From Enterocloster aldenensis (GTDB lineage: Bacteria; Bacillota; Clostridia; Lachnospirales; Lachnospiraceae), in contig NZ_QVEX01000001.1 in NCBI RefSeq assembly GCF_003434055.1, positions 1 through 64,000 of the forward strand: a DNA stretch of 64,000 bases, given 5' to 3'. Made by a program: the position numbers and the translations under genes. Positions 47,677-55,993 of this stretch are shown one piece after another. The number at the start of each line of letters is the position of its first letter. Within the stretch, counting starts at the first letter, position 1. The notes under the pieces were generated by a model. It saw only the letters and a program-made list of their open reading frames with translations, was not told the DNA's origin and ran no database searches.

Positions 47677-49647
47677 TTATACCCTAAGCGCTGCATAATA
47701 AGCCTGATTGATTGCATGGTAAATCATGCCAACCTGACTGCAGTCACCCACAATATAATACTCATCGACCAGTGCGCACAGGGCATCCACCTTGTCATAT
47801 GGCGCCCTAAAGCCCAATGCACAGACCACACTGTCAGCTTCCACTGTAAAAACAGTACCATCGGTTTCACATACCACACCTTCCGGTACGATTTCCTTTA
47901 CCTTTGTATTTACATAGATATCTGCCGCCTTTTCCACCTGCGGCATGAGTCCGCCCCGGTAAAATGAGTTGACTTCCGGCGCAACCTCCTGCTTCATCTC
48001 TATAATAGAACACTGCCTGCCTTCATGGGCAAAGGATATAGCTGCTTCAGCCCCCACCAGGCCTCCGCCCATAATGGCTATTTTCTTTCCAAGCTTTTCA
48101 GGATGGAGTTCTGCTTCAACTGCCATGATTACATTGCTGCCATCCATCCCTTTTATCGGCGGTTTCAGTTCATTGGAACCAATGGCCACAAAAAGGGCAT
48201 CCGGCGCCATTACCTTTATATAATCCGCAGTCACTTCGGTATCCAGCACAACTTCTACACCGGCTGCCTTCACCCTGGACTCCAGGACATGGCAGAGTTT
48301 TTCAATGTCCTTTTTAAAGAATGGCGCTGCAGCAGGATGCAGGTTCCCGCCCAGGCGTCCTGCCTTCTCTACCAATGTTACCATATGTCCCCGCCCAGCT
48401 GCCGTAATTGCTGCTTCCATTCCCGCAGGACCCCCGCCCGCTACCAGCACCCTTTTTTTCTTTCCTGGCCGCGGCAAGGGGAATTTGCAGGCCAGCTGCT
48501 GCCCCATGGTGGGATTTACCGTACATTTGACTGTCTCGCTTTTACCTGTCTCACCAAAACATTCGTAGCATCGCAGACAGGGCGTGATATCTTCTTCATT
48601 GCCTTCCAGCGCTTTCTTTGGCAGATACGGGTCAGCCAAAAGGGCGCGGCCGATTTCCACAATATCTGCCTGGCCGGAAGCAATGATTTCCTCCATCTGT
48701 CCCGGGTCATTCAGGGAACCAACACAGGCAACCGGCTTTTTCACATGCTTCTTGATTTCCGCGGCCAGATATACATTGACCCCTCTGGGATAAAATGCCG
48801 ATGGATGGGTCCGGCAGAACATGGCCGGATCCTCATGGTTCCCACAGGAAATATTAAACAGATCCACCTTGGGTTCCACCATACATGCCACCTTAATATA
48901 CTCCTCCAGGCCGATGCCTGAACCGGTCATGTCATCACCGTTCAGCCGCAGTTCAATGGGGAATCCCGGCCCAACACTTTCCCGCACCGAATCAAGTGCC
49001 ATGCACAGGAATCTGGCCCTGTTTTCCAAAGAACCCCCAAACTCATCCGTCCTCTGGTTCAATACCGGAGAAAGGAACTGGCTGAACAGCCAGCCATGGG
49101 CCGCATGTACCTGCACCATGTCAAAGCCGCAGTCTTTGCACAGCTTTGCCCCTGTACCGTAGGCTTTTACAATCTCCATGATTATTTCTTTTGGCATGGA
49201 CTTCACAGGCCCTGCCGGCATCATGATATCGCTGGGTCCGTAAGCCACCTCGCATGTATCATGTTCCCCTCCCACGCTGGCAAGTCCGCCGTACATTCCG
49301 CCGTGGGACAGCTGGATGTTAGCATATGCGCCTGCGTTATGGATAGCCCTTGCAGCCTCTGCCATGCCCTGCTTCACACCATAGGAATCCAGCTGAAGCT
49401 GCTTGTTATGGGATTTTCCGGTTGCCGAATGGACAATGGCCTCCCCATATGTCACAACCCCTGCGCCGCCCATGGCCTTTTCTTCCAGATAAGCAATCAT
49501 CTCCGGGGTAAAGTGGCCTTGCGTCGTAATCATGCTGGGACTGGTCGGCGCTGCTATGATTCTGTTCTTCAATCTTATATTACCAATTCTAAGCGGTGAA
49601 AAAAGGGATGGAAACCTTTCACCTTTCCTGAAACATGTCTCCCCCAT
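47677..49647 (-). CDS. Old Yellow Enzyme-type flavin/Fe-S oxidoreductase (2-enoate/2,4-dienoyl-CoA reductase family)
   Basis: A 656-residue flavoprotein. The N-terminal FMN barrel (about 12-345) starts LFSPLRIGNIRLKNRI. A 4Fe-4S site is given by Cys357, Cys360, Cys363 and Cys375. A C-terminal FAD/NAD(P) module follows (VLVAGGGPAGMEAA and IAIMGGGLVGAEAA). Substrate-binding His181 and His184 are kept (HAAH), but the Tyr proton donor of the family (HGYL) is Trp186 here (HGWL). AAGGAGG precedes the ATG. The operon context with sugar-pathway enzymes is unusual. Substrate unknown. Confidence 0.85.
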   Translation of the reverse strand: MGETCFRKGERFPSLFSPLRIGNIRLKNRIIAAPTSPSMITTQGHFTPEMIAYLEEKAMGGAGVVTYGEAIVHSATGKSHNKQLQLDSYGVKQGMAEAARAIHNAGAYANIQLSHGGMYGGLASVGGEHDTCEVAYGPSDIMMPAGPVKSMPKEIIMEIVKAYGTGAKLCKDCGFDMVQVHAAHGWLFSQFLSPVLNQRTDEFGGSLENRARFLCMALDSVRESVGPGFPIELRLNGDDMTGSGIGLEEYIKVACMVEPKVDLFNISCGNHEDPAMFCRTHPSAFYPRGVNVYLAAEIKKHVKKPVACVGSLNDPGQMEEIIASGQADIVEIGRALLADPYLPKKALEGNEEDITPCLRCYECFGETGKSETVKCTVNPTMGQQLACKFPLPRPGKKKRVLVAGGGPAGMEAAITAAGRGHMVTLVEKAGRLGGNLHPAAAPFFKKDIEKLCHVLESRVKAAGVEVVLDTEVTADYIKVMAPDALFVAIGSNELKPPIKGMDGSNVIMAVEAELHPEKLGKKIAIMGGGLVGAEAAISFAHEGRQCSIIEMKQEVAPEVNSFYRGGLMPQVEKAADIYVNTKVKEIVPEGVVCETDGTVFTVEADSVVCALGFRAPYDKVDALCALVDEYYIVGDCSQVGMIYHAINQAYYAALRV

Positions 49648-49656
49648 ATGCCCTCC

Positions 49657-50712
49657 TTACTTTTTAACCTTCCAGATATATTTTCTTGGCTCACCCTTTA
49701 TATATGCTATAATTTCTTCTCCCATCATGGTACCGGACCAATTATCCACATCCGTGGTCAGCCCCGCCATATGGGGAGTCAGCACCACGTTCCTCATGGA
49801 AAGAAGAGGATGGTTGGCCGGGATTGGTTCCTGCCAGTATACGTCAAGGGCGGCACCTCCGATGGTTCCTGCCTGCAGGGCCTCCACCAGGTCCTTCTGG
49901 TCAATTACAGCCGCCCTGGCCGTATTAATCAGATAGGCTGTGGGCTTCATCCTGGAAAACCAGTCTTTGTTAACAATTCCCCTGGTTGACTCAAGTACAG
50001 GCAGATGGATACTGACCATATCACTTTCAGAAAGCATGGTCGCAAGATCCACTGCCCTGGAGCCGTCTGCTTCGATGCGCTCAGCCGGCATGTAAGGATC
50101 GTAGGCAAGTATCTCCATACCAAAGGCCCTGGCCCGTACCGCAACCTCCCGTCCAATGGCACCATAACCTGCAATGCCTAATTTTTTACCATATAACTCA
50201 AATCCAATCCCATAATCCGTAAACGGATGGTTCTCATCCAGGGGGCCCCATACAACATTCTTCACATCCGGAACATCATATATATCCTGGACCGCCTGCC
50301 CCAGATGTTCTCCTTTTTGCAGTCCTGTACCGGCAAGACAGATTTTTCTTGCAGCACATATCATCAGGCCGATATTAAACTCAGCCACCGCCACACGGTT
50401 CCTGCCCGGCGTATAGGAAAGCTCCAGTCCTGCCTCTTCAATCGCGCGGTAATCCACGGTTGCCGGGGTGCCTTTGGCCACTCCCATAAACTTCATGCCT
50501 GAATCAGCCCAGGCCTTGATGGTCCCTGCTCCCGCATATTCGTCACCCAGTACTACCAGTTCATGACCCATGCACTCTTTTCTTGTCTGTTCCTCTGCCA
50601 CATTTCCTTTTCCATGCTTTAATTCACCGCAGACAGTAATGTCACATTGCTCATTGATGAATCCCATGAATTTTTCCGGGATTGGTGTACATAATGCCAT
50701 TTTCCTCTTCAT
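49657..50712 (-). CDS. D-isomer-specific 2-hydroxyacid dehydrogenase
   Basis: NAD-dependent dehydrogenase, about 351 residues, reminiscent of phosphoglycerate and hydroxypyruvate dehydrogenases. NAD motif: GIAGYGAIGREVAVRA. Catalytic triad positions: Arg in INTARAAV, Glu in YWQEPIP, His in LTPHMAG. AGGAG lies about 10 nt before the ATG at 50712, which overlaps the end of the MFS gene. It may oxidise or reduce an acid intermediate of the operon's pathway. Confidence 0.85.
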   Translation of the reverse strand: MKRKMALCTPIPEKFMGFINEQCDITVCGELKHGKGNVAEEQTRKECMGHELVVLGDEYAGAGTIKAWADSGMKFMGVAKGTPATVDYRAIEEAGLELSYTPGRNRVAVAEFNIGLMICAARKICLAGTGLQKGEHLGQAVQDIYDVPDVKNVVWGPLDENHPFTDYGIGFELYGKKLGIAGYGAIGREVAVRARAFGMEILAYDPYMPAERIEADGSRAVDLATMLSESDMVSIHLPVLESTRGIVNKDWFSRMKPTAYLINTARAAVIDQKDLVEALQAGTIGGAALDVYWQEPIPANHPLLSMRNVVLTPHMAGLTTDVDNWSGTMMGEEIIAYIKGEPRKYIWKVKK

Positions 50713-50717
50713 TCTAA

Positions 50718-51938
50718 TCACTCTCCTAATTTGATTTTATCTGCATGTTCAAAACATGCATGTGTTCCCATCTTCACAAATCCTGCAAGGACTGCTGCCA
50801 GGAACATCCCCACCGCTGCAGCCACATACACATGTGTGGTTGTCACAGATTTAAAAACAGCAAAAGAAACCGCATTCAATACCACGGGCGATATAAACTG
50901 CCCTATGCATTGGGCACATCCGTAACATGCTGCTGCCATGGCTGTTGCAGCAGGCAGGACCGCGCCTGACACCTCAACCATTGCTGTTGGGACAAATATA
51001 CCCTGGGATATGCCGCAGAACACAGCCCCAACCGCCAGCATCAGATAGTCGGACGGAAATGCTGCCAAAATCAGGCTTCCCACTGTAAAACTCACCATGG
51101 CAGCAGGCAGGGCTGCTTTTTTGATAAGACGTGTAATCCTGCCCAGTACAAGACCCACAATGATCTGTGTCCCTGAAAAGATTCCTGTAATGCTGCCTGA
51201 CGCACTGCTGTTACCTGCCAGTCCTCCACTCATATGCATTGCGATATTGGTGGTAAAGGAAATCAGGAATAGGAATTCCAGCATCCCCAGAAGGCATATC
51301 ATGAACACTGACCGGTTGAGTCTGATGGATTTTGTACCGTCCCCGGGTATCCTGCCTGTTTTCTCCCTGTACGCTTCTCCCGGATTGGTTTCCGGCAGGA
51401 AAGCTGCCAGCACGATCATGGAAATAAATCCAATTATATTCACAAGATAAGACAAACGAAAGTCCAGGCTTCCAAGGGCGCCTCCAACAGCAGAAACCAC
51501 CACCATCCCTCCTCCGATGCTGGCTGCCTGGATTCCCATGGCAGAGACACGCTCATCACCCTCAAAAAAACGGGCAACCACTGCGGTGTTAAGGGCGAGC
51601 GCCAGCCCAAGGCTTATACCGTATATCATCCTGCAGGCAAACAGCAGAGGAAAGCTATCACACAAAAAGGGGGTGATGCCGGCCGCCCCTGCCAGGAAAC
51701 TTCCGGATACCAGCAGCTTCTTCATGCTGATTTTCACTGCAAGCCAGCCGGATATCAATGAGAATACCATTGCAGTCAGCGCAGGTCCTGTAATCAGCAT
51801 CTGTACCAGGCTGATATCCACGGCCGGATAATGCCGGCTGATCTGCCCCAGCACAGGAGAGACACTGAACTGTAGTCCCTGGATAAAGGAAACGCTGGCA
51901 ATGGAACAATATATCTTTACTTTTTCTATCCTGTTCAA
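50718..51938 (-). CDS. MFS transporter
   Basis: Twelve-helix major facilitator of 406 residues with an arabinose-efflux/AraJ-like look. It starts at a TTG with a purine-rich stretch (GGAAGGGGA) upstream, so the start is less certain than for neighbours. Helix 4 region: FACRMIYGISLGLALALNTAVVARFF. The operon position suggests import or export of the pathway's substrate or product. Confidence 0.82.
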   Translation of the reverse strand: MNRIEKVKIYCSIASVSFIQGLQFSVSPVLGQISRHYPAVDISLVQMLITGPALTAMVFSLISGWLAVKISMKKLLVSGSFLAGAAGITPFLCDSFPLLFACRMIYGISLGLALALNTAVVARFFEGDERVSAMGIQAASIGGGMVVVSAVGGALGSLDFRLSYLVNIIGFISMIVLAAFLPETNPGEAYREKTGRIPGDGTKSIRLNRSVFMICLLGMLEFLFLISFTTNIAMHMSGGLAGNSSASGSITGIFSGTQIIVGLVLGRITRLIKKAALPAAMVSFTVGSLILAAFPSDYLMLAVGAVFCGISQGIFVPTAMVEVSGAVLPAATAMAAACYGCAQCIGQFISPVVLNAVSFAVFKSVTTTHVYVAAAVGMFLAAVLAGFVKMGTHACFEHADKIKLGE

Positions 51939-51964
51939 TCCCCTTCCCCTTTCCTTTCTACTGT

Positions 51965-53110
51965 TTAAAATGCTTTTCGCAGGATTGCCAGTATGTCTTC
52001 CTTCCCCACATCCTGCCGGGGATTAAACCCTAATACGGGTTCGCGCATGGCTTCCTCTGCCAGCATATCTAAATCCTGCTCCGTAATGCCCTGTTCTGAC
52101 AATGTCTTTATCCCCAGCTTCTGAACCAGATGTAACAGTTCGCCTGCAAGCAGATATTTGTCATCCTCCATATTTCCTGACATTGTCAGGCCAATGGCCC
52201 TTGCCAGCTCCGCCATTTTTTCCGGACACCCATCTGCGTTAAATTCCATCACATAGGGCAGGACTGCCGCATTGGCCATTCCATGGGCAAGATGGAAATG
52301 GGCGCTCAGTGTATGGGCAATGGCATGTACCAGGCCCAGGTTGGCATTGGAGAACCCAAAGCCTGTAATGACGCATCCCAGCATCATCTGTTCCCTGGCC
52401 TCCATATCTGCTCCATCCGTTACGGCTCTTGTAATATTCCGGTACAGGATTTCCAATCCTTTTATGGAATTGTACTCCGTCAGCGGATTGGACCTATTTG
52501 AAATATAGCTCTCCACTGCATGTGTGATTGCATCCAGCCCTGTGGCAGCTGTCACGGAGGCCGGCACGGTCCTGGTAAATTCCGGATCAATGATAACCTT
52601 GGAAGGAACCAGTTTATCATCAATCACCACATACTTTACAACCTTTTGGGTATCTGTCAGCGCACTCACATTGGTGATTTCACTGGAAGTTCCGGCTGTG
52701 GTAGGGATGGCCACCAGGGGAAACAGCGGATGCCTAACTTTGCCAATTCCCGCATAATCGCCAATGGATCCGGGATTCGTCATCAGCACATCAATGGCCT
52801 TAGCCAGGTCAATACTGCTTCCTCCGCCCACTGCAACAAATGCGTCCACTCCATTACACCTGGCCAGCCCGGCCGCCTCCTCCACCACTTCGTTGGTAGG
52901 ATTGGGGATGACACCGTCAAATACAACATAAGGGATACTGGTTTCTTCCACCATGGCTAAGACCTGTTCTGCAATGCCTGCCGCCTTCACGCCTGCATCA
53001 TACACAACCATGACTTTTTTTGCGCCATATCCCTTTAAGATTCCCGGAAGTTCTTTGACAGAATCCCGTCCAAATACAATGTCACTGTTTACATAGAACC
53101 GATATGCCAT
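51965..53110 (-). CDS. Iron-containing alcohol dehydrogenase (lactaldehyde reductase-like)
   Basis: Group III Fe-dependent dehydrogenase, about 381 residues. NAD motif: VAVGGGSSIDLAKA. Metal ligands: DAITHAVESY (Asp, His), GLVHAIAHTLSAHFHLAHG (two His). The start at 53110 (MAYRFYVNSD) is supported by GGGAGG 9 nt upstream. Next to a class II aldolase it most likely reduces the aldehyde released by that enzyme, as FucO does with lactaldehyde. Confidence 0.9.
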   Translation of the reverse strand: MAYRFYVNSDIVFGRDSVKELPGILKGYGAKKVMVVYDAGVKAAGIAEQVLAMVEETSIPYVVFDGVIPNPTNEVVEEAAGLARCNGVDAFVAVGGGSSIDLAKAIDVLMTNPGSIGDYAGIGKVRHPLFPLVAIPTTAGTSSEITNVSALTDTQKVVKYVVIDDKLVPSKVIIDPEFTRTVPASVTAATGLDAITHAVESYISNRSNPLTEYNSIKGLEILYRNITRAVTDGADMEAREQMMLGCVITGFGFSNANLGLVHAIAHTLSAHFHLAHGMANAAVLPYVMEFNADGCPEKMAELARAIGLTMSGNMEDDKYLLAGELLHLVQKLGIKTLSEQGITEQDLDMLAEEAMREPVLGFNPRQDVGKEDILAILRKAF

Positions 53111-53129
53111 TTTGTCTTCCTCCCTGTCC

Positions 53130-53768
53130 TTAAACTGCCTGGTCTGCCGCAATCAACTCCTTCATCTTTCTTACCGCTTCCTCGGGCATGGGCTGGAACA
53201 CGCCGGCTGCCTTGGCATAGTAGGAGGTCTGGGCCATTTCCTCCGTATAGACGGTTGCAGACATGGCTGCCTTCATATCCTTGCCGCAGCAGAACAGACC
53301 ATGGTTTTTAATTAATACAGCCCGTCCCGTTTCCCCTAAGGCCTCAACTACCCGGTCAGCCACCTCATCTGAACCCGGCATTGTGAACGGTACAATCCCC
53401 ACCGGTACAAACTCTGCCTGCGGCGGCGTGGTTGGCAGCAGCTCACCGTACATGGCTGCAATTGTGGCAAACATACCATGTGTATGTACGGTTGCTTTCA
53501 CATCCTTCCTTGCACGCATGACTGCGGTATGCATGGGCACCTCTGATGATGGTTTAAAAGGACCGTCCAGCCATTTTCCGTTCAGATCCACAATGGCAAT
53601 CTGGTCAGCCGTCATATGTTTGTAGGAGATACCGCTGGGGGTAATCGCCACCACATCGTCCTCATCATCCCTCAGGGCGATGTTGCCTGAAGTCCCCTTA
53701 ATAAGTCCCTGGTCAACTGCATCCAGGATAGCTTCCAGAACCTGTTTCCTAATGTTTTCATATTTCAT
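53130..53768 (-). CDS. Class II aldolase/adducin family protein
   Basis: Zn-dependent aldolase or epimerase of about 212 residues, like fuculose-1-phosphate aldolase. Metal-site motifs: HTHGMFATIAAMYGE and the later IKNHGLFCCGKD; the acid residue region is KPSSEVPMHTAVM. The ATG at 53768 has AGGAGG 8 nt upstream. An ATG at 53807 would add 13 residues. First gene of the operon. Likely splits a ketose 1-phosphate made by the FGGY kinase. Confidence 0.86.
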   Translation of the reverse strand: MKYENIRKQVLEAILDAVDQGLIKGTSGNIALRDDEDDVVAITPSGISYKHMTADQIAIVDLNGKWLDGPFKPSSEVPMHTAVMRARKDVKATVHTHGMFATIAAMYGELLPTTPPQAEFVPVGIVPFTMPGSDEVADRVVEALGETGRAVLIKNHGLFCCGKDMKAAMSATVYTEEMAQTSYYAKAAGVFQPMPEEAVRKMKELIAADQAV

Positions 53769-53781
53769 TTCCATATCCTCC

Positions 53782-53814
53782 TCAAGATTTATTTGGGTTG
53801 ATTTCATTTAACAT
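53782..53814 (-). CDS. Ten-codon leader ORF before the class II aldolase
   Basis: ATG with a perfect AAAGGAG at 6-nt spacing, encoding MLNEINPNKS. Its TGA stop shares a base with the AGGAGG of the aldolase (TGAGGAGG), so its translation would end on that ribosome site. Also possible: the ribosome site serves the in-frame ATG at 53807 and the leader ORF is fortuitous. Confidence 0.35.
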   Translation of the reverse strand: MLNEINPNKS

Positions 53815-53864
53815 TGTTTACTCCTTTATGCTAATACAAATGCCGGCTTCCCTCAAATTCACTT

Positions 53865-53884
53865 TTTCCTCTTTAAAGAGGAAA
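53865..53884. promoter_or_regulatory. Perfect 20-bp palindrome in the divergent control region
   Basis: TTTCCTCTTTAAAGAGGAAA, exactly symmetrical, midway between the aldolase operon and the PRD-regulator gene. A candidate binding site for that regulator or another factor; it overlaps weak promoter elements facing both ways. No other feature is seen in 53815-53965. Confidence 0.65.
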
Positions 53885-53965
53885 TATTTTCTGATACAAT
53901 GAAGCCTGTGAAGCAAATGGACCGCAGACAGGCCAGAGCAGCAGCACGCGGAAAGGACAAGGAAG

Positions 53966-55915
53966 ATGAGCGCTGATAATCTAACCCTCCGCCAGAGGAA
54001 AATCCTGCATTTTCTCCAGAACCACACCGGGTTCATCACTGGCTCGGAGCTTTCAAAGCACCTGGAAGTATCATCAAAAACAATCCGTACGGATATATCA
54101 GAGATAAACCAGCAGCTAAACCATTCTGACATCCGGATTGTATCCGAACACAGCAAGGGTTATTACCTGGATGCCGGGAACCCTGCCGCCCTGGCAGAAC
54201 TTAACAAGATAGACCGGGTATTCCTTACAAAAGAGGACCGGGTCCGCTTTCTGACCCTTCGGCTGTGCCTGGCTGATTCCCCTCTGGATCTGTATGACCT
54301 GGAGGACGAAATGTATGTAAGCCGCACCACCCTTGACCATGACCTGCACCAGCTGAAACGCCAGCATGTCATGTCACCGCCCCATATCCAGCTGTTCCAG
54401 TCCCGGAATCAAATCTGGTTTGAGGCAGATGAACGGAAACGACGTGATATCCTGAACCAGCTGTTTCACAAGGACTGGGATTATAACAACAAGGGAAATG
54501 CCTACTATGGTTATGACTTCCTGGATGAACGTATGCTGGACCTCATAACATCCGAGGTTTCAGACCACCTGAAACAGCAGGGGCTTCAGATGGAGGACAC
54601 CAATCTTGTAACCCTGAATCTGGCCATTGCCATCATGTACCACCGTCTGGCAAATGGGCATGGGCTGCCTGCGGACCAGCCTGCGGCGCGCTCAAATGCG
54701 GCTGCGGACAGGGCCTGTGAGGTTATGCTGGATTCCCTTGAATCCATACTGAAAACCTCTTTCCCGCCCCATGAGCGGGACAGGATATATGAAATCATTG
54801 CTGCCGGTCATTTAATGGACGCATCCCTTCTGAATTTTAAAACCGTTGCGGAATATTTTGAACCTGATGTCCTTCAAATGGCCCATGAATATCTGGAGCA
54901 TATAAAGGACATCTTTGGAATTAACCTAAGTGAGGATGAAGATTTCTATATCACCCTTTTGCAATATATCCGCTGCCTGAAGATACCCGGACACATATTC
55001 AATGACCAGGAAAACCCGGACCTGATACGAAGCAACCTTCTCATTGAGTATGAACTGGCCTGCCTGTTCCAGCCGCTGGCGCTTAAGTATCTTGGGAGTT
55101 ATCCGGACCGCACCGAGCTCTTATACCTTGCCCTCTGCCTTTCCGGAGCCATTGAGTTCCTCAGCACCCAGCATCCTGAGCAGAAGCTTAAAACAGTTAT
55201 CTGCTCCCACTTAAACCTGCCTGCCACCTGGGCCCTGAAGCGGAAAGTCCTGGGGGCCTTCGGCAATTACCTGGAAATCACCGCCCTGCTGCCGGTCAAT
55301 GCGAAAAGTTCCTTTTCGTTTGAGGACACGGACCTTGTGCTGACAACTGTCAGAAAGCCCATTACCTGCCATGAAGATACCACCACCATCCGTATCTCCT
55401 CATATATGGCCCCCAATGACTATCTGAACATTGAATGCTATATCAGCAGCATGCGTTTCCTCAGGATCTGCCCGGCACATGTCCCTGCGTTTCCCCACCT
55501 TTTAAGGACTGCTTACTGGCATACAGGACTTGGCAGCCACAGTCCTGTTTCACTGATTGAACTGATGGCAGGGGACTTTCTGAGGGAAGGGATTGTATCC
55601 CCGTCCTTTCCAGAGGAAATACTTCACAGGGAATCCATTTCAGGCTTTGCCTTAAAGCCAGGGATACTGCTCCTTTACTCTTTGTCACCTTCCAAAAAAA
55701 CCCAGCTGGGTGTTGCTTTGATGGAACACCGGCTGTTGTGGAAATCCCATAAAATCCGGCTCATAATCATGGCCTGTTTTACAAGGGAGGATGTGAACCT
55801 TATATTCCGCCTGCTTCAGACCTTATATCAGGAACACTACAGCGAGGAAGAGATACGGAACCTGAGAACCAGGGAAGAGGTGGAGGAATATTACTCTGCA
55901 GGGTATACAAAATAA
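53966..55915 (+). CDS. PRD-domain transcriptional regulator (BglG/MtlR/LicR type)
   Basis: A 649-residue PTS-controlled regulator. N-terminal HTH_11 (LTLRQRKILHFLQNHTGFIT ... VSSKTIRTDI), a second Mga-like HTH (about 85-170), two PRD regions (about 195-300 and 305-415), an EIIB-like region (about 415-500) and a C-terminal EIIA-like domain (about 510-645). AAGGAAG precedes the ATG. Such proteins activate when phosphorylated by PTS components, yet no PTS permease lies in this cluster. It faces the aldolase operon and is its likely regulator. Confidence 0.86.
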   Translation: MSADNLTLRQRKILHFLQNHTGFITGSELSKHLEVSSKTIRTDISEINQQLNHSDIRIVSEHSKGYYLDAGNPAALAELNKIDRVFLTKEDRVRFLTLRLCLADSPLDLYDLEDEMYVSRTTLDHDLHQLKRQHVMSPPHIQLFQSRNQIWFEADERKRRDILNQLFHKDWDYNNKGNAYYGYDFLDERMLDLITSEVSDHLKQQGLQMEDTNLVTLNLAIAIMYHRLANGHGLPADQPAARSNAAADRACEVMLDSLESILKTSFPPHERDRIYEIIAAGHLMDASLLNFKTVAEYFEPDVLQMAHEYLEHIKDIFGINLSEDEDFYITLLQYIRCLKIPGHIFNDQENPDLIRSNLLIEYELACLFQPLALKYLGSYPDRTELLYLALCLSGAIEFLSTQHPEQKLKTVICSHLNLPATWALKRKVLGAFGNYLEITALLPVNAKSSFSFEDTDLVLTTVRKPITCHEDTTTIRISSYMAPNDYLNIECYISSMRFLRICPAHVPAFPHLLRTAYWHTGLGSHSPVSLIELMAGDFLREGIVSPSFPEEILHRESISGFALKPGILLLYSLSPSKKTQLGVALMEHRLLWKSHKIRLIIMACFTREDVNLIFRLLQTLYQEHYSEEEIRNLRTREEVEEYYSAGYTK

Positions 55916-55944
55916 CATAAAAAGGCCGCCGGCCATGTCTTACC

Positions 55945-55961
55945 CGCCGTTTAGAACGGCG
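55945..55961. terminator. Short hairpin between convergent genes
   Basis: CGCCGTT and AACGGCG with a TAG loop (55945-55961). Lies between the PRD-regulator gene and the OFA transporter gene. No T tract, so a weak terminator call. Confidence 0.35.
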
Positions 55962-55993
55962 TAAGCACTATGACCAGCGGTCTTTCAATATGA

